Shown here: positions 8,213 to 17,153 of the stretch, piece by piece
Position numbering within the stretch: position 1 is the first letter of the stretch
Layout of the letters: every line of letters begins with the position of its first letter
From: Bacteroidota bacterium
GTDB taxonomy: Bacteria; Bacteroidota; Ignavibacteria; Palsa-1295
Assembly: GCA_021324685.1 (NCBI GenBank)
Contig: JAJPIQ010000043.1
Span: 1 to 64,000, forward strand
Length of the DNA: 64,000 bases
Reading direction: 5' to 3'
Program-made: the position numbers and the translations under genes
Notes under the pieces: model-generated
The model's database searches: none
Seen by the model: the letters and a program-made list of their open reading frames with translations, nothing else
Told to the model about the DNA's origin: nothing

Positions 8213-9775
8213 ATGCGTCACGCGCTCCATTGCTTTTTCCTTGTCGTTCCGCTTTTAGCGAGCGCCGCGGTCGAGCCGCTGCTGGCGCAGCCGTCTGCCG
8301 CATCGCTTCCGCCCACACAGGCGGTGCTGCTCGGCATGGAGGGTGGCATCACCTATGCCCGGCTCTCGGGAGGCCAGAATTTTGGTTTTCGGTATGTTTA
8401 TCCGCTCGGCAATATGGTCGAACTGTTGAAATTCAATTCCCTCGGCAGTGGCATGAGCGGCATGGGCGGGCTCCGAATACAACTTCCTCTCTCCGAACGG
8501 TTTGGGCTGATCGTCGGACTCCAGGACGTCGGTCTTGCCACGGGCGCGACGCAAACGATCGTCCGCAACCCGGCACCGGAGATCAGTGGCACGCAACCGG
8601 CGACCGTCTGGCAGCAATACGAAGACGACTGGCGGTTCACGAATGCGGAACTTTTACTGCGGTACCGGCTGGTGCCGTCGTGGCTTTACGGATTTGCAGG
8701 CGGCTCGCTCGCCGTGCTCACCTCGGACGGGTTCAATGCGACCCAGCAGATCCTTTCCGGCGGCAGTTTCGAACAATTCCCTTCCGGCACGCCAACGGGT
8801 TCGACGTTCATTCAGTTGAAGAACTATTTTAGCGTCCAATATTACGAACTCCTGCGCGGCGCGTTCACGGCGGGGCTGGGCTCGATGTTCGAGTGGGAAG
8901 CACCGATCTTCGGTCCGGTCGTCATCGCTCCGGAAGTCGCTCTCAATGTTCCGCTCACGCGGCTCTTCAACGCACAGAGCCGCGCCATCTACGCGAGCGA
9001 TGGGATCACCGCGCCCAATTTATGGTATGGAACGTTCTCGATCACGTTCAGCACGCCGCTTTCGAGCGCCGAGCCGCAACGGGCGCGTCCCGGAGTTCCC
9101 ACCGTGTCGTATATCGTCACGGACGATCGCGAGCGCGGGCCCCAGCAGCCGCCCTCCGAACGAGCGATCGCAGTCCAGGGCGTGGTACGGGACGAAAACA
9201 CCGGAACTCCGCTCCGGGCTACGCTCACGGCGATCGACCTGACGCACGGCGCTCGCGTAGCCACGAGTACCGCCGATTCCAGCGGACACTATGTGCTCCG
9301 CCTTCCGGCCGCCGGACATTATTCGATCACCGCCGAAGCGCCCGCATATTTATTTCATTCGCTGGAAATTGCGCCCGCACAGGACACCGGACGGATCGAT
9401 CTTGCGCCACTCACGCTCGCAGCCAGTTCTTCCGGCCGGACGGAACTGCTTATCTTTTTCGGTTACAATAATGCCACGCTCATCCCGGAATCGTATCCGG
9501 AACTCTTCAGGGTCGTGGACCTTCTTGCGAACGCTCCGGAAATGAAGATCGAGATCGCCGGACACACGTCGAGCGAAGGCTCGGACGATTACAATCAACG
9601 GCTCTCGGAAGAACGGGCCGGCGCCGTCCGCAATTTTCTGGTGCTGCATGGGATCGCGGGCGCGCGAATTACCGCCGTCGGATTCGGGAAATCGCAGCCC
9701 GTCGCTTCGAACGAAAGCGAAGAAGGCCGCGCCAAAAACCGCCGCGTCGAACTTCGCGTCCTGCCGGCGCCATGA
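8213..9775 (+). CDS. OmpA-family outer-membrane protein with carboxypeptidase-regulatory-like domain
   Basis: 520 residues. The signal peptide (RHALHCFFLVVPLLASAA) is followed by an outer-membrane beta-barrel-like region (about 40-285). Next comes a carboxypeptidase-regulatory-like fold (about 320-400, VQGVVRDENTGTPLRATLTAI), then a C-terminal OmpA/MotB peptidoglycan-binding domain (about 410-518) with the family motif IEIAGHTSSEGSDDYNQRLSEERA and closing NRRVELRV. It would tie the outer membrane to the cell wall. A GGAAAGG ribosome-binding site lies a few bases before the ATG. It is transcribed away from arylsulfotransferase paralog 1 and towards paralog 2, sitting exactly between them. Confidence 0.85.
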   Translation: MRHALHCFFLVVPLLASAAVEPLLAQPSAASLPPTQAVLLGMEGGITYARLSGGQNFGFRYVYPLGNMVELLKFNSLGSGMSGMGGLRIQLPLSERFGLIVGLQDVGLATGATQTIVRNPAPEISGTQPATVWQQYEDDWRFTNAELLLRYRLVPSWLYGFAGGSLAVLTSDGFNATQQILSGGSFEQFPSGTPTGSTFIQLKNYFSVQYYELLRGAFTAGLGSMFEWEAPIFGPVVIAPEVALNVPLTRLFNAQSRAIYASDGITAPNLWYGTFSITFSTPLSSAEPQRARPGVPTVSYIVTDDRERGPQQPPSERAIAVQGVVRDENTGTPLRATLTAIDLTHGARVATSTADSSGHYVLRLPAAGHYSITAEAPAYLFHSLEIAPAQDTGRIDLAPLTLAASSSGRTELLIFFGYNNATLIPESYPELFRVVDLLANAPEMKIEIAGHTSSEGSDDYNQRLSEERAGAVRNFLVLHGIAGARITAVGFGKSQPVASNESEEGRAKNRRVELRVLPAP

Positions 9776-9808
9776 TCTGTTGCCGAGCGTAAATCTTACT
9801 TCTGAACC

Positions 9809-11617
9809 TTACGGTACGCTAAATCCGCACGACCCGAGGCGGCCCTCGTCCGTCCGGAGAACGGCATAATACGTTCCCGGAGTAAGGTGCTGGACCGGAA
9901 GCGGCAAGACCTGCCTGCCCGATGGCTCGAACCGGGCGATGGGAATGGTTACCGAACGGCCCAGCGCGTCGAAACACGAAAGCGTGACGCGTTCGGCACG
10001 ATCGAGCGAAACATCGACCGCGATCGCCGATCCGCGCCGTTCGAGCTGAACGGCGATCGGCGTGAGCGCCGGGGAGACACTCGCCGGCGCTGCCACCGGG
10101 GTAAGGTACTTGAACGCCCGGTATGAATAATTCCCTTTGCCGAGCGCCACCTCGAACGCCGTGCTTCCGTCCGGACGCACTTCCGTCATCGAGACTTTCC
10201 GGTTCATCCCCCACGCGATAAACGTGTTCCCGTTGGGCAACCGCTCGGCGTCTCCCATCGCATAGGTGTACGTCTCGGGCGTATGATGATATTGCCAGAC
10301 GAGCGTCGCGACCTTCTGTACGGTATCGATCGCATATTCGATGGCCCGGCTGTGGTTGAGATACTGGTTCCCGCTCAATGCCGGGGACGCTTCGCCGGAG
10401 ACGGAATCGAAATTCGCATTGTCGAAAAGAATGAGATGTCCGTTCGGCAGCCAGCGCGGCGCATGCTGGTAGGAGAACCAGATCGAATCGCCCGCAAGCT
10501 GGAACTCATTATGTACGCCGCCGAGCCGCCATAGCATCCGCCCGGTCGAGCGGTCGATCTGCGTCAGCTCGCAGAGATACCGGTTGGAAATGAGGACATT
10601 GCCGGCCGAATCGAAATCGAGCGCGTTGGCATGCTCGAAATCGAGCGCGGACTGCGTCAGGTCCTGATGAACGGCATCGGCGACGTGGTAATGGTCGATC
10701 CCCCGCCATTCGAATGTCTCGTTGCCGTGGGCATCGAAGATCTGGATGACGTCCCCGAAGACGGTCGCGTTCGGGTTCATGCCGAGGACGTATTCGCTTG
10801 AGTCGAGCGTCGTCATAGACGTCGCGAGGAGTGCATAGCCTCCATCGGAGAAAACGCGCAGCTCGTGCCAGTCGAGTGCGTATCCATTCGCCGATGGAAA
10901 ACTATCGGCGACGTTCCAGTTGCTGTCCAGCCCATAATACATGCATGCCGCCGAGTTGAAGTAGGTGATAAGGCCGTTCGGCTGGCGCTTGAAATCGAGC
11001 GCCATCGTTTCGCCTAAGTCCTGCTCCCGAACGACGCTCCCGTTCTGGTCGAGATTGAGAAGGAACGTATTGTTGCTGGTCGGGCTGACCTGAAAATTGG
11101 TAAAATAAATGATTCCCGGCGTCGCATTGCTATCGGCCATCACGGTGATCGGCGGCAGCGTATCCGCCGAAGCGGTATCGGCAGCGGGGCACCCCAGCCA
11201 TTCCGAAGGGGGCCGAGTCCCACTCGGGATGACGCGTCGCATCGTCCGGAACTGAAACGAATCTGTCACCCACTTGCCCGTCATCAGCCGGGCGCGAAGC
11301 ACGACGGTCACCGCTTCGTTGTAGGCGAACGCGTTCGACGGGCTTACAATAAGCGTCGCGCGGTCGTCGCTTAATTTCCATTCCACGGTATGCACGCCGG
11401 AACGACTACCGATAACGCGCAGGCCGGCATCCGAAAGCGAGGTTCGGTCGTACGGCGCAGGCGCCGTCAGGCCGATCGTTGTCACCGGCGGTACTTCGAA
11501 GGCGTTCGCGACCGGGTACTGCCGCACAAGCTGCACGGACCCGGGGTTCGCATACGAAAGAATGGGAACGGAAAACAGCGCGTACCAGAACGCGCCCCGA
11601 ACAAAGGTGTGTTTCAT
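9809..11617 (-). CDS. Exported arylsulfotransferase-family protein with T9SS sorting domain (paralog 2)
   Basis: 602 residues with the same architecture as 6087-7958: signal peptide (FVRGAFWYALFSVPILSYA), Ig-like domain, ASST propeller and C-terminal T9SS sorting domain (CFDALGRSVTIPIARF ... LTPGTYYAVLRTDEGR). Matching catalytic-type motifs are WHELRVFSDG, FEHANALDFD, LISNRYLCEL and SYQHAPRWLPNGH. Long stretches such as IWFSYQH..RWLPNGHLILFDN are shared with paralog 1, so the two arose by duplication. Paralog 2 carries an insertion (GEASPALSGNQYLN) near residue 400 and extra cysteines. It should be exported across the outer membrane by T9SS; its sulfate donor and acceptor are unknown. Confidence 0.82.
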   Translation of the reverse strand: MKHTFVRGAFWYALFSVPILSYANPGSVQLVRQYPVANAFEVPPVTTIGLTAPAPYDRTSLSDAGLRVIGSRSGVHTVEWKLSDDRATLIVSPSNAFAYNEAVTVVLRARLMTGKWVTDSFQFRTMRRVIPSGTRPPSEWLGCPAADTASADTLPPITVMADSNATPGIIYFTNFQVSPTSNNTFLLNLDQNGSVVREQDLGETMALDFKRQPNGLITYFNSAACMYYGLDSNWNVADSFPSANGYALDWHELRVFSDGGYALLATSMTTLDSSEYVLGMNPNATVFGDVIQIFDAHGNETFEWRGIDHYHVADAVHQDLTQSALDFEHANALDFDSAGNVLISNRYLCELTQIDRSTGRMLWRLGGVHNEFQLAGDSIWFSYQHAPRWLPNGHLILFDNANFDSVSGEASPALSGNQYLNHSRAIEYAIDTVQKVATLVWQYHHTPETYTYAMGDAERLPNGNTFIAWGMNRKVSMTEVRPDGSTAFEVALGKGNYSYRAFKYLTPVAAPASVSPALTPIAVQLERRGSAIAVDVSLDRAERVTLSCFDALGRSVTIPIARFEPSGRQVLPLPVQHLTPGTYYAVLRTDEGRLGSCGFSVP

Positions 11618-11780
11618 AGCCTACGAAAAAATGTTTTCGAGACCTTCGGGAGCAGCAGAAGCAGGAATAAGGTTTTACGACAAGGAGTGCATTCCAGGAA
11701 CACGGGACGCAATCCTAACTCCCCAAGGATTTGTTCATTTGGAAACCGTACTCCAGCCAAATAGTTGCTGCTAAATTTTT

Positions 11781-13121
11781 ATGACCGCCTTCGAAGTCGC
11801 CAAGAACCGTAATGCCGAGCTGGGCGCCTTCCTCGAGATCTTCGAGGAAGGCCGATTTCCCGGCCACGACGGCCCACTTTCGGATATGACCGTTGCCGTC
11901 AAGGACGTGCTTGCACTCCAGGGTGCGCGGCTTACGTGCGGATCGAAATTTCTCGAGAATTTCGAATCGCTCTATACGGCCACCTGCGTCCAACGATTGA
12001 TCGATCGTGGCGCGCGCATCGTCGGAAAAACGAATATGGACGAGTTCGCGATGGGGTCCTCGAACGAGAACTCGGCCTACGGCCCTGTAAAAAATCCGTG
12101 GGACGTTTCCCGCGTCCCGGGCGGTTCGAGCGGGGGGAGCGCGGTCGCTGCGACCATTGGCGCATGCGATGTTGCGCTCGGGACCGATACGGGCGGTTCC
12201 ATTCGCCAGCCAGCGGCGTTTTGCGGCGTCGTCGGATTAAAACCGACCTATGGACGCATTTCGCGTTATGGGCTTACCGCCTTTGCGTCTTCGTTCGATA
12301 CCGTGGGAACGTTCTCGCGGACCCTCGAAGCGGCCGCGCGCGCGCTCGAGGCCATGGCCGGGTTCGATCCCATGGACTCGACCAGTGCCAATATCGAAGT
12401 TCCCAACTATACCGCCGCCCTCACGAAAGAGGTCACGAGCATGACGATCGGCATTCCGAAAGAATATTTTGGGGAAGGGATCGAGCCGGAGGTCCGCCGA
12501 CACGTGGACGATGCCAGGGCAAAATTAATGAAGGCGGGCTGCAACACCGTCGAGGTCTCGCTGCCCCACACGAAATATTGCGTCGCCGACTATTATATCC
12601 TCACGACGGCAGAGGCTTCGAGCAATCTCGCGCGTTTCGATGGGATCCGATACGGACGCCGCGCGAGTTCCGGGAACGGATCGCTGGAAGACACCTATCG
12701 GCGTTCGCGGACCGAGGGCTTCGGCCGCGAGGTCAAACGCCGTATCATGCTGGGAACGCACGTCTTATCGTCCGGCTATTACGACGCCTATTATACACGC
12801 GCGCAGCAAGTACGCCGGCTCATCGTCCAGGACTTTACGAATGCATTCCGCACCTGCGATGCCCTGCTCACCCCCACGACGCCAACGACCGCCTTTAAAC
12901 TCGGAGAAAAAGTGAGCGATCCGCTCGCCATGTATTTAAACGATATTTTCACCGTGAGCGCGAACATCGCCGGAGTTCCTGCGATCAGCGTTCCCATTGG
13001 CCGAGACGCCGATGGGATGCCGATCGGCGCACAACTCATTACCAAATCCTTCGACGAAGCGACGCTCTTCGCGCTTGGGAAGGAAATTATCGCTCCCCTG
13101 CCGTACGAACGCCTCGCCTGA
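11781..13121 (+). CDS. gatA: Glutamyl-tRNA(Gln)/aspartyl-tRNA(Asn) amidotransferase subunit A
   Basis: A 446-residue amidase-signature enzyme. GatA hydrolyses glutamine and passes ammonia to GatB to amidate mischarged Glu-tRNA(Gln) or Asp-tRNA(Asn). The Ser-cisSer-Lys triad is recognisable: Lys41 in VAVKD, the cis-serine in GGSSGGSAV (about 116-117) and the nucleophile Ser140 in TDTGGSIRQPA. KTNMDEFAMGSSNE is a GatA-specific stretch. It is slightly shorter than the usual 470-490 residues. The ATG at 11781 follows an AATTTTT run without a Shine-Dalgarno, so the message may be leaderless. gatB and gatC are not in the window. Its stop codon abuts the stop of the convergent GyrI-like gene with no gap. 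Confidence 0.95.
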   Translation: MTAFEVAKNRNAELGAFLEIFEEGRFPGHDGPLSDMTVAVKDVLALQGARLTCGSKFLENFESLYTATCVQRLIDRGARIVGKTNMDEFAMGSSNENSAYGPVKNPWDVSRVPGGSSGGSAVAATIGACDVALGTDTGGSIRQPAAFCGVVGLKPTYGRISRYGLTAFASSFDTVGTFSRTLEAAARALEAMAGFDPMDSTSANIEVPNYTAALTKEVTSMTIGIPKEYFGEGIEPEVRRHVDDARAKLMKAGCNTVEVSLPHTKYCVADYYILTTAEASSNLARFDGIRYGRRASSGNGSLEDTYRRSRTEGFGREVKRRIMLGTHVLSSGYYDAYYTRAQQVRRLIVQDFTNAFRTCDALLTPTTPTTAFKLGEKVSDPLAMYLNDIFTVSANIAGVPAISVPIGRDADGMPIGAQLITKSFDEATLFALGKEIIAPLPYERLA

Positions 13122-13739
13122 CTATTTCTTCTTCTGCACCGGCTGGCGGAGGATCGTCTTTAATTTGTCGGGCGCCGAACGGCGGGGATCGCCAAGATAA
13201 ATTTCGTGGTGCTTGCCCGAAAGCTCATATCCTGCTTCGCGGGCGAAGGCATGCAGGCGTTCGATCGCCGGACCCTCCTTCGAATAGGGGCCGACATACA
13301 TCATTTGTACGGCCGGTCCTTCGGCAAATTTCTCGAACCGCACGGAGGGCAGCGCCGGTAACTTTTTCCGTTCGCCCGCTTCTTTGGCGGCCTCGGAAAC
13401 CTCTTTTTTCGTGACAAAATCGGGCTCCGCAAGCATCAACCGCCATTGCCATTGGGAGCGGTCGCCGCCTTCCATGAAGTTGTTCATGTCTTCACTCCAC
13501 CAGAGTCCTTCGAGCGGCGGAATTTTATAGTTCCAGTCCTCTCCCCGTTTTTTACGGCCAAATTTGATCCCATAGGCCAGCGAATAGAGTGCCTGCACGC
13601 CCTCCTGAAATGCTTTCGAGATATTTGGATCGCCCGTGCCATCGATCATCAGGAATTTTTGCGCTGGAATACGGACGAGTTCGGCCTTCTTTGCAGAGGC
13701 TTTGTATAAATTCAGGGGGATGCTTTGCGTCTTTGCCAT
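13122..13739 (-). CDS. GyrI-like small-molecule-binding domain protein
   Basis: A 205-residue soluble protein of the GyrI-like/SHS2 type. The best matches to the family are KFLMIDGTGDPNISKAFQEGVQALYSLAYGIK in the first half, GLWWSEDMNNF in the middle, and MYVGPYSKEGPAIERLHAFAREAGYELSGKHHEIYLGDPRR near the end, the canonical closing motif. Stand-alone GyrI-like proteins are thought to bind or hydrolyse cyclic or aromatic small molecules, but the ligand here is unknown. The tail KLKTILRQPVQKKK is basic. It ends exactly where gatA ends on the other strand, leaving no room for separate terminators. Confidence 0.8.
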   Translation of the reverse strand: MAKTQSIPLNLYKASAKKAELVRIPAQKFLMIDGTGDPNISKAFQEGVQALYSLAYGIKFGRKKRGEDWNYKIPPLEGLWWSEDMNNFMEGGDRSQWQWRLMLAEPDFVTKKEVSEAAKEAGERKKLPALPSVRFEKFAEGPAVQMMYVGPYSKEGPAIERLHAFAREAGYELSGKHHEIYLGDPRRSAPDKLKTILRQPVQKKK

Positions 13740-13965
13740 TATCGTGTTTTTTTAGCAGAACACGACCAAAGACTTCACCAACCGCTGAACATGGGCAAAA
13801 TCGAACAGGCTGGAACTCATGCGTCATGAAAGCAGCAGAATGTTTAACGTCGCAATAAAAATTTTTATGACGATCCTATTCTTTGCGACCGGTGAGAGGG
13901 CCAGCGGAATAAGCACAGGCGGGGCCGGACACTGCATTGCAATTAGGGCCGACGCCGAAATCGGT

Positions 13966-15408
13966 TCAACCCAAGAAGTGCACTTTCACGATGTTCGTAT
14001 GGCTCACCTGGAAGATCGGGTGGCCGGCAGTAATGACGATCCAGCCGTCGTTGCCGATCAGGCCTTTTTTCTGGACGTCGCGAACCATGAATTCGAGCGT
14101 TTCATCGAAACTCATGACCGATTCTAATTTCATGGGGACGACGCCATGATAAAATGCCATTCGGCGAAGCGCTGCGTCCTCGGTGGACATTCCAACGACA
14201 AGTTTCGAAAACCGATATTTGGCAACAAACCGGGCGCTCCTGCCTGAGAGCGTAGCGCAAATGATCGCATGGGCATCGACCTCTTCGGCCAAAACGCAGG
14301 CGGCCCGGGCGACGGAATCGGTGGCATATTCGGCCTCCTCATGCGGCAGGACGAAGTCCCGTTCTACACGGACGTAGCCGCTCCGCTCGGCGGAAAGTAT
14401 AATTTCGCGCATCGTCGCAACGGCTTCGACGGGATACGCTCCGGCACCGGTTTCCGCGGAGAGCATTACACAGTCGGAGCCGTCGAAAACGGCGTTCGCG
14501 ACATCGCTCGCTTCGGCGCGAGTCGGCCTCGGATGCGCAATCATCGATTCAAGCATCTGCGTCGCCGTAATGACCGGAATTCCCCGTGCATTCGCGAGAT
14601 CCACGATCCGTTTCTGGATCGGTGGAACCCTTTCGAGCGGCATTTCGACTCCAAGATCGCCACGGGCGACCATGATCATATCCGTTTCGGCCAGGATATC
14701 TTTAATGTTCTCGACCGCCTCGGGTTTTTCGATCTTGGCGATGATCGGCGTCACCGTATCGCCTAATTCTTCGGCCAAAAATTTGCGCAGGTCGCGAATG
14801 TCTTCGGCCTTGCGGACAAAACTAATTGCCAGCGCATCGACGCCTACTTTTTCGATTGCAAATCGGACGATCTCTTTATCGTGGTCCGTCAGCGTCGGAA
14901 TTCGAAGAATAGTCGCCGGAAAATTTATTCCTTTGTGGCTTTTTAAAATGCCGCCGGTCTTAACGGTGGCGACAATTTCCGTTTCGGAAACGATGGCTTT
15001 TACGACAAGTTCGATCGCGCCGTCGTCGAGCAGCACCGGATGGCCGGGCCGAACATCTGCGCCGAGATACGGATAGCCGGTCGTAATGCGCTGCGGAGTC
15101 GATGCCGTTTCAGGATCGTAGGCAAGTACAACGTCTGCCCCGGCAATGAGGAGGACACCATTGGGATCGTGGACGTCGCCCGTTCGGATCTTTGGGCCGG
15201 GCAGATCGGCAAAAATCGCAATTTGTTCGCCCAAACGTTCGGCCACCGCACGAACTTTCATCGCGATGTCCAAATGCGTTTCGAATGTCGCGTGGGAGAA
15301 ATTGAGGCGGGCAATGTCCATTCCCGCGAGCACGAGTTTCTCGATGATTTCTTCTGTCGCGCTCGCCGGACCGAGCGTGGCGACGATCTTCGTCTTCGGC
15401 TGCAGCAT
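13966..15408 (-). CDS. pyk: Pyruvate kinase
   Basis: A 480-residue glycolytic enzyme making pyruvate and ATP from PEP. It begins with the canonical PKTKIVATLGPAS. The active-site segment around the catalytic lysine reads PIIAKIEKPEAVENI, followed by MVARGDLGVEMP and ITATQMLESMIAHPRPTRAEASDVANAV. The C-terminal domain (about 350-480) is the regulatory fold ending in TNIVKVHFLG. Length and motif order are normal for the tetrameric bacterial enzyme. The ATG at 15408 has no obvious Shine-Dalgarno. Its leader contains an unusual set of 9-bp inverted repeats, and tRNA-Val lies 92 bp upstream on the same strand, so the two could be co-transcribed. Confidence 0.97.
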   Translation of the reverse strand: MLQPKTKIVATLGPASATEEIIEKLVLAGMDIARLNFSHATFETHLDIAMKVRAVAERLGEQIAIFADLPGPKIRTGDVHDPNGVLLIAGADVVLAYDPETASTPQRITTGYPYLGADVRPGHPVLLDDGAIELVVKAIVSETEIVATVKTGGILKSHKGINFPATILRIPTLTDHDKEIVRFAIEKVGVDALAISFVRKAEDIRDLRKFLAEELGDTVTPIIAKIEKPEAVENIKDILAETDMIMVARGDLGVEMPLERVPPIQKRIVDLANARGIPVITATQMLESMIAHPRPTRAEASDVANAVFDGSDCVMLSAETGAGAYPVEAVATMREIILSAERSGYVRVERDFVLPHEEAEYATDSVARAACVLAEEVDAHAIICATLSGRSARFVAKYRFSKLVVGMSTEDAALRRMAFYHGVVPMKLESVMSFDETLEFMVRDVQKKGLIGNDGWIVITAGHPIFQVSHTNIVKVHFLG

Positions 15409-15414
15409 CGGATT

Positions 15415-15492
15415 GTGCTCAGTGCGGAGTGCTGAGCAGAGAGTGAAAGTGTGATGCCAGTTCTAAGGACTGAGCACGTAGCACTCAGCACT
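15415..15492 (-). repeat. Crossed 9-bp inverted repeats in the pyk leader
   Basis: GTGCTCAGT (15415-15423) is complementary to ACTGAGCAC (15469-15477), and AGTGCTGAG (15428-15436) to CTCAGCACT (15484-15492). The arms interleave, so both helices can only form together as a pseudoknot. Each side can instead fold locally (GCTCAG/CTGAGC and CTGAG/CTCAG). The element fills the gap between the tRNA-Val 3' end and the pyk ATG. Confidence 0.7.
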
Positions 15493-15500
15493 ACTTCGCG

Positions 15501-15574
15501 TGGGCAATACGGGATTCGAACCTGTGACCTCTTCCATGTCAAGGAAGCGCGCTAACCAACTGCGCCAATTGCCC
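15501..15574 (-). tRNA. tRNA-Val(GAC)
   Basis: On the minus strand the molecule starts GGGCAAT and its acceptor 3' arm is ATTGCCC with discriminator A. The anticodon stem CTTCC/GGAAG encloses TTGACAT, giving anticodon GAC. D arm (GGCGCAGTTGGTTAGCGC) and T arm (AGGTTCGAATCC) are standard. CCA is not encoded. It is transcribed towards pyk. Confidence 0.95.
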
Positions 15575-15658
15575 TTTTTGTCGTTTGCTCACCTTTTTTG
15601 AGCGCGGAAGCAACAGACTCCGCGCCCACGCCGGTTCCATACGAGCGCCGATTTAACT

Positions 15659-17071
15659 TTATAAGTGAAAAACTACTTCGATCGTGTGGGGAAGGTCCGC
15701 GACTTCTTCGCGCTGAGCTTCAAAATATTTATTTCCGAGTGCTGAACGAATACGCGAGAGTAATTCATCCTGCTTTTGTCCTGGATTTCGAGGCTCACGA
15801 ATGGTCAGGGTGGCGCCCGAGTCCGCAAGCGATTTCATCCGGCTGATAAGCAGCGAAAGGGCCTCCGAGCCGCCGGGATATTCCGTAAAACGGTCCGAAA
15901 GGATGAAACGGTATTCGTTGTTTTCAATCGAAGCATGCCCTAAGACGGTATCTCCGGGCGGTAAAACAAGCGTATCGCGTGCTGCCACCGGTTCGCGGCT
16001 CGAAACGCGGAGTTCTGCGATAAGACGGTTGCTCTCGTCGGTCGTCATATGCGCCAGCACCGTTCGCCAGGCCGGATCGTCGTCCAGATCGAGCACCGTA
16101 TCGTTGGAAGTAAAACGGTTCGAGAACGTTTTTTCGATGATCCGAAGGCTGTCCTTCAGCACCATTAAATATCCACCCGCGGCGCGATCGAACGTGCAGG
16201 AAATCGCGATATGGGGCAAGTGGTACGACTCCTCCACCCACTGCGTAACGTTTGGCGGCGTATTCGCGCGATCGACCATCCGGTACTCTTTTATCCGCGT
16301 TTCGACCCGTTCGAGGGGCGGGTTTCCATTCGGCCTGCGTCCATTGACCAAAAAGGTAACGCTCGGAATGACATTGGAAGCCGATGGACTATTCTGCGCC
16401 GGGACCGCCGCCTCCTGCCCGGTCGTTTCGGGTGGGAATTTTTCTGGCGCGTTCGCACCGAACGGATACGCGACCGAAAGACCAAAACTCCACGCGCTCG
16501 AGCCGGCCTGGGGATCGCTGAGATCGAGCCGCGCTGTTAGTTCCGGCTGTAACGGGAACCCGTGAATCCGCCATGCAACTCCGGCCAACACGCCCGCATG
16601 GGTTGCCTTCGAAGCGATGGTGTCTCCTGCGGCGATCGTTCGGGAACCCGTGCTGTCGTTCTCATACACATTCGAAGAAATCCGGGCCGAGAGCCATGGA
16701 CCGGCACGGAGGACGAACGGGCCGGACCGGACGGAAGCGTCCAGATCGAGCAGAATCGAGCGGTCGATCCCGGAGACCGAAAACTGCGAAGCATTGAAAT
16801 AGCCGGAAGTATAGACGTATTCAAGGTCGCCCGAAATTCCAAACCGGTGAGAAATCGTCGCCAGGACCTCTGCTCCTATGCCATACGATGTACTTACGCT
16901 CGAAGTCGCCGCTACGTCCGGAGTGAACTGGTTTAACTTGCCCGTCGTGCGATCGATAAAAAGCGGGCGGCCGGCCTGGAACGAAATAATGGGAGCGATT
17001 TCAACTTGCGCGCGAGCCGTGCTCGCCATTCCGAGTACCACGAGCATTAAACAGCAGGCAAAGGAACGCAT
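15659..17071 (-). CDS. Exported outer-membrane beta-barrel protein of unknown function
   Basis: About 470 residues. The track start is far upstream inside a terminator hairpin; the ATG at 17071 (MRSFACCLMLVVLGMASTARAQ) gives a clear signal peptide. Residues about 25-215 look like a small outer-membrane barrel with alternating hydrophobic strands ending near WSFGLSVAYPFG. They are followed by a Pro/Glu/Ser-rich linker and a periplasmic-type C-terminal half. The last 60 residues (ISRMKSLADSGATLTI ... SRIRSALGNKYF) recall the spacing of an OmpA-like domain, but the diagnostic TD.GS motif is absent. I assign no function. A TATTTTTG box abuts the start codon, suggesting a leaderless or very short leader. 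Confidence 0.65.
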   Translation of the reverse strand: MRSFACCLMLVVLGMASTARAQVEIAPIISFQAGRPLFIDRTTGKLNQFTPDVAATSSVSTSYGIGAEVLATISHRFGISGDLEYVYTSGYFNASQFSVSGIDRSILLDLDASVRSGPFVLRAGPWLSARISSNVYENDSTGSRTIAAGDTIASKATHAGVLAGVAWRIHGFPLQPELTARLDLSDPQAGSSAWSFGLSVAYPFGANAPEKFPPETTGQEAAVPAQNSPSASNVIPSVTFLVNGRRPNGNPPLERVETRIKEYRMVDRANTPPNVTQWVEESYHLPHIAISCTFDRAAGGYLMVLKDSLRIIEKTFSNRFTSNDTVLDLDDDPAWRTVLAHMTTDESNRLIAELRVSSREPVAARDTLVLPPGDTVLGHASIENNEYRFILSDRFTEYPGGSEALSLLISRMKSLADSGATLTIREPRNPGQKQDELLSRIRSALGNKYFEAQREEVADLPHTIEVVFHL

Positions 17072-17086
17072 CCATTGCAAAAATAC

Positions 17087-17131
17087 GAATTTCAAAAACA
17101 AAGCCCGCGCGTTCGAGAGCGACGCGCGGGC
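17087..17131 (-). terminator. Intrinsic terminator of the 17154-18179 lipoprotein gene
   Basis: GCCCGCGCGT (17103-17112) and ACGCGCGGGC (17122-17131) form a perfect 10-bp stem. On the minus strand it is followed by TTTGTTTTTG. It lies about 22 bp beyond the lipoprotein stop and before the next gene's start. Confidence 0.85.
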
Positions 17132-17153
17132 CTGTTCTGAAAAACGCAGGGAC

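Noticed and set aside
11562-11774. 70-codon plus-strand ORF before gatA
   Set aside because: No ribosome-binding site and it overlaps the start of the arylsulfotransferase gene on the other strand.
13819-14127. Plus-strand ORF after an AAAAATTTTTATG start-like site
   Set aside because: Most of it is antisense to pyk and the peptide shows no family resemblance; only the A5T5 motif was kept.
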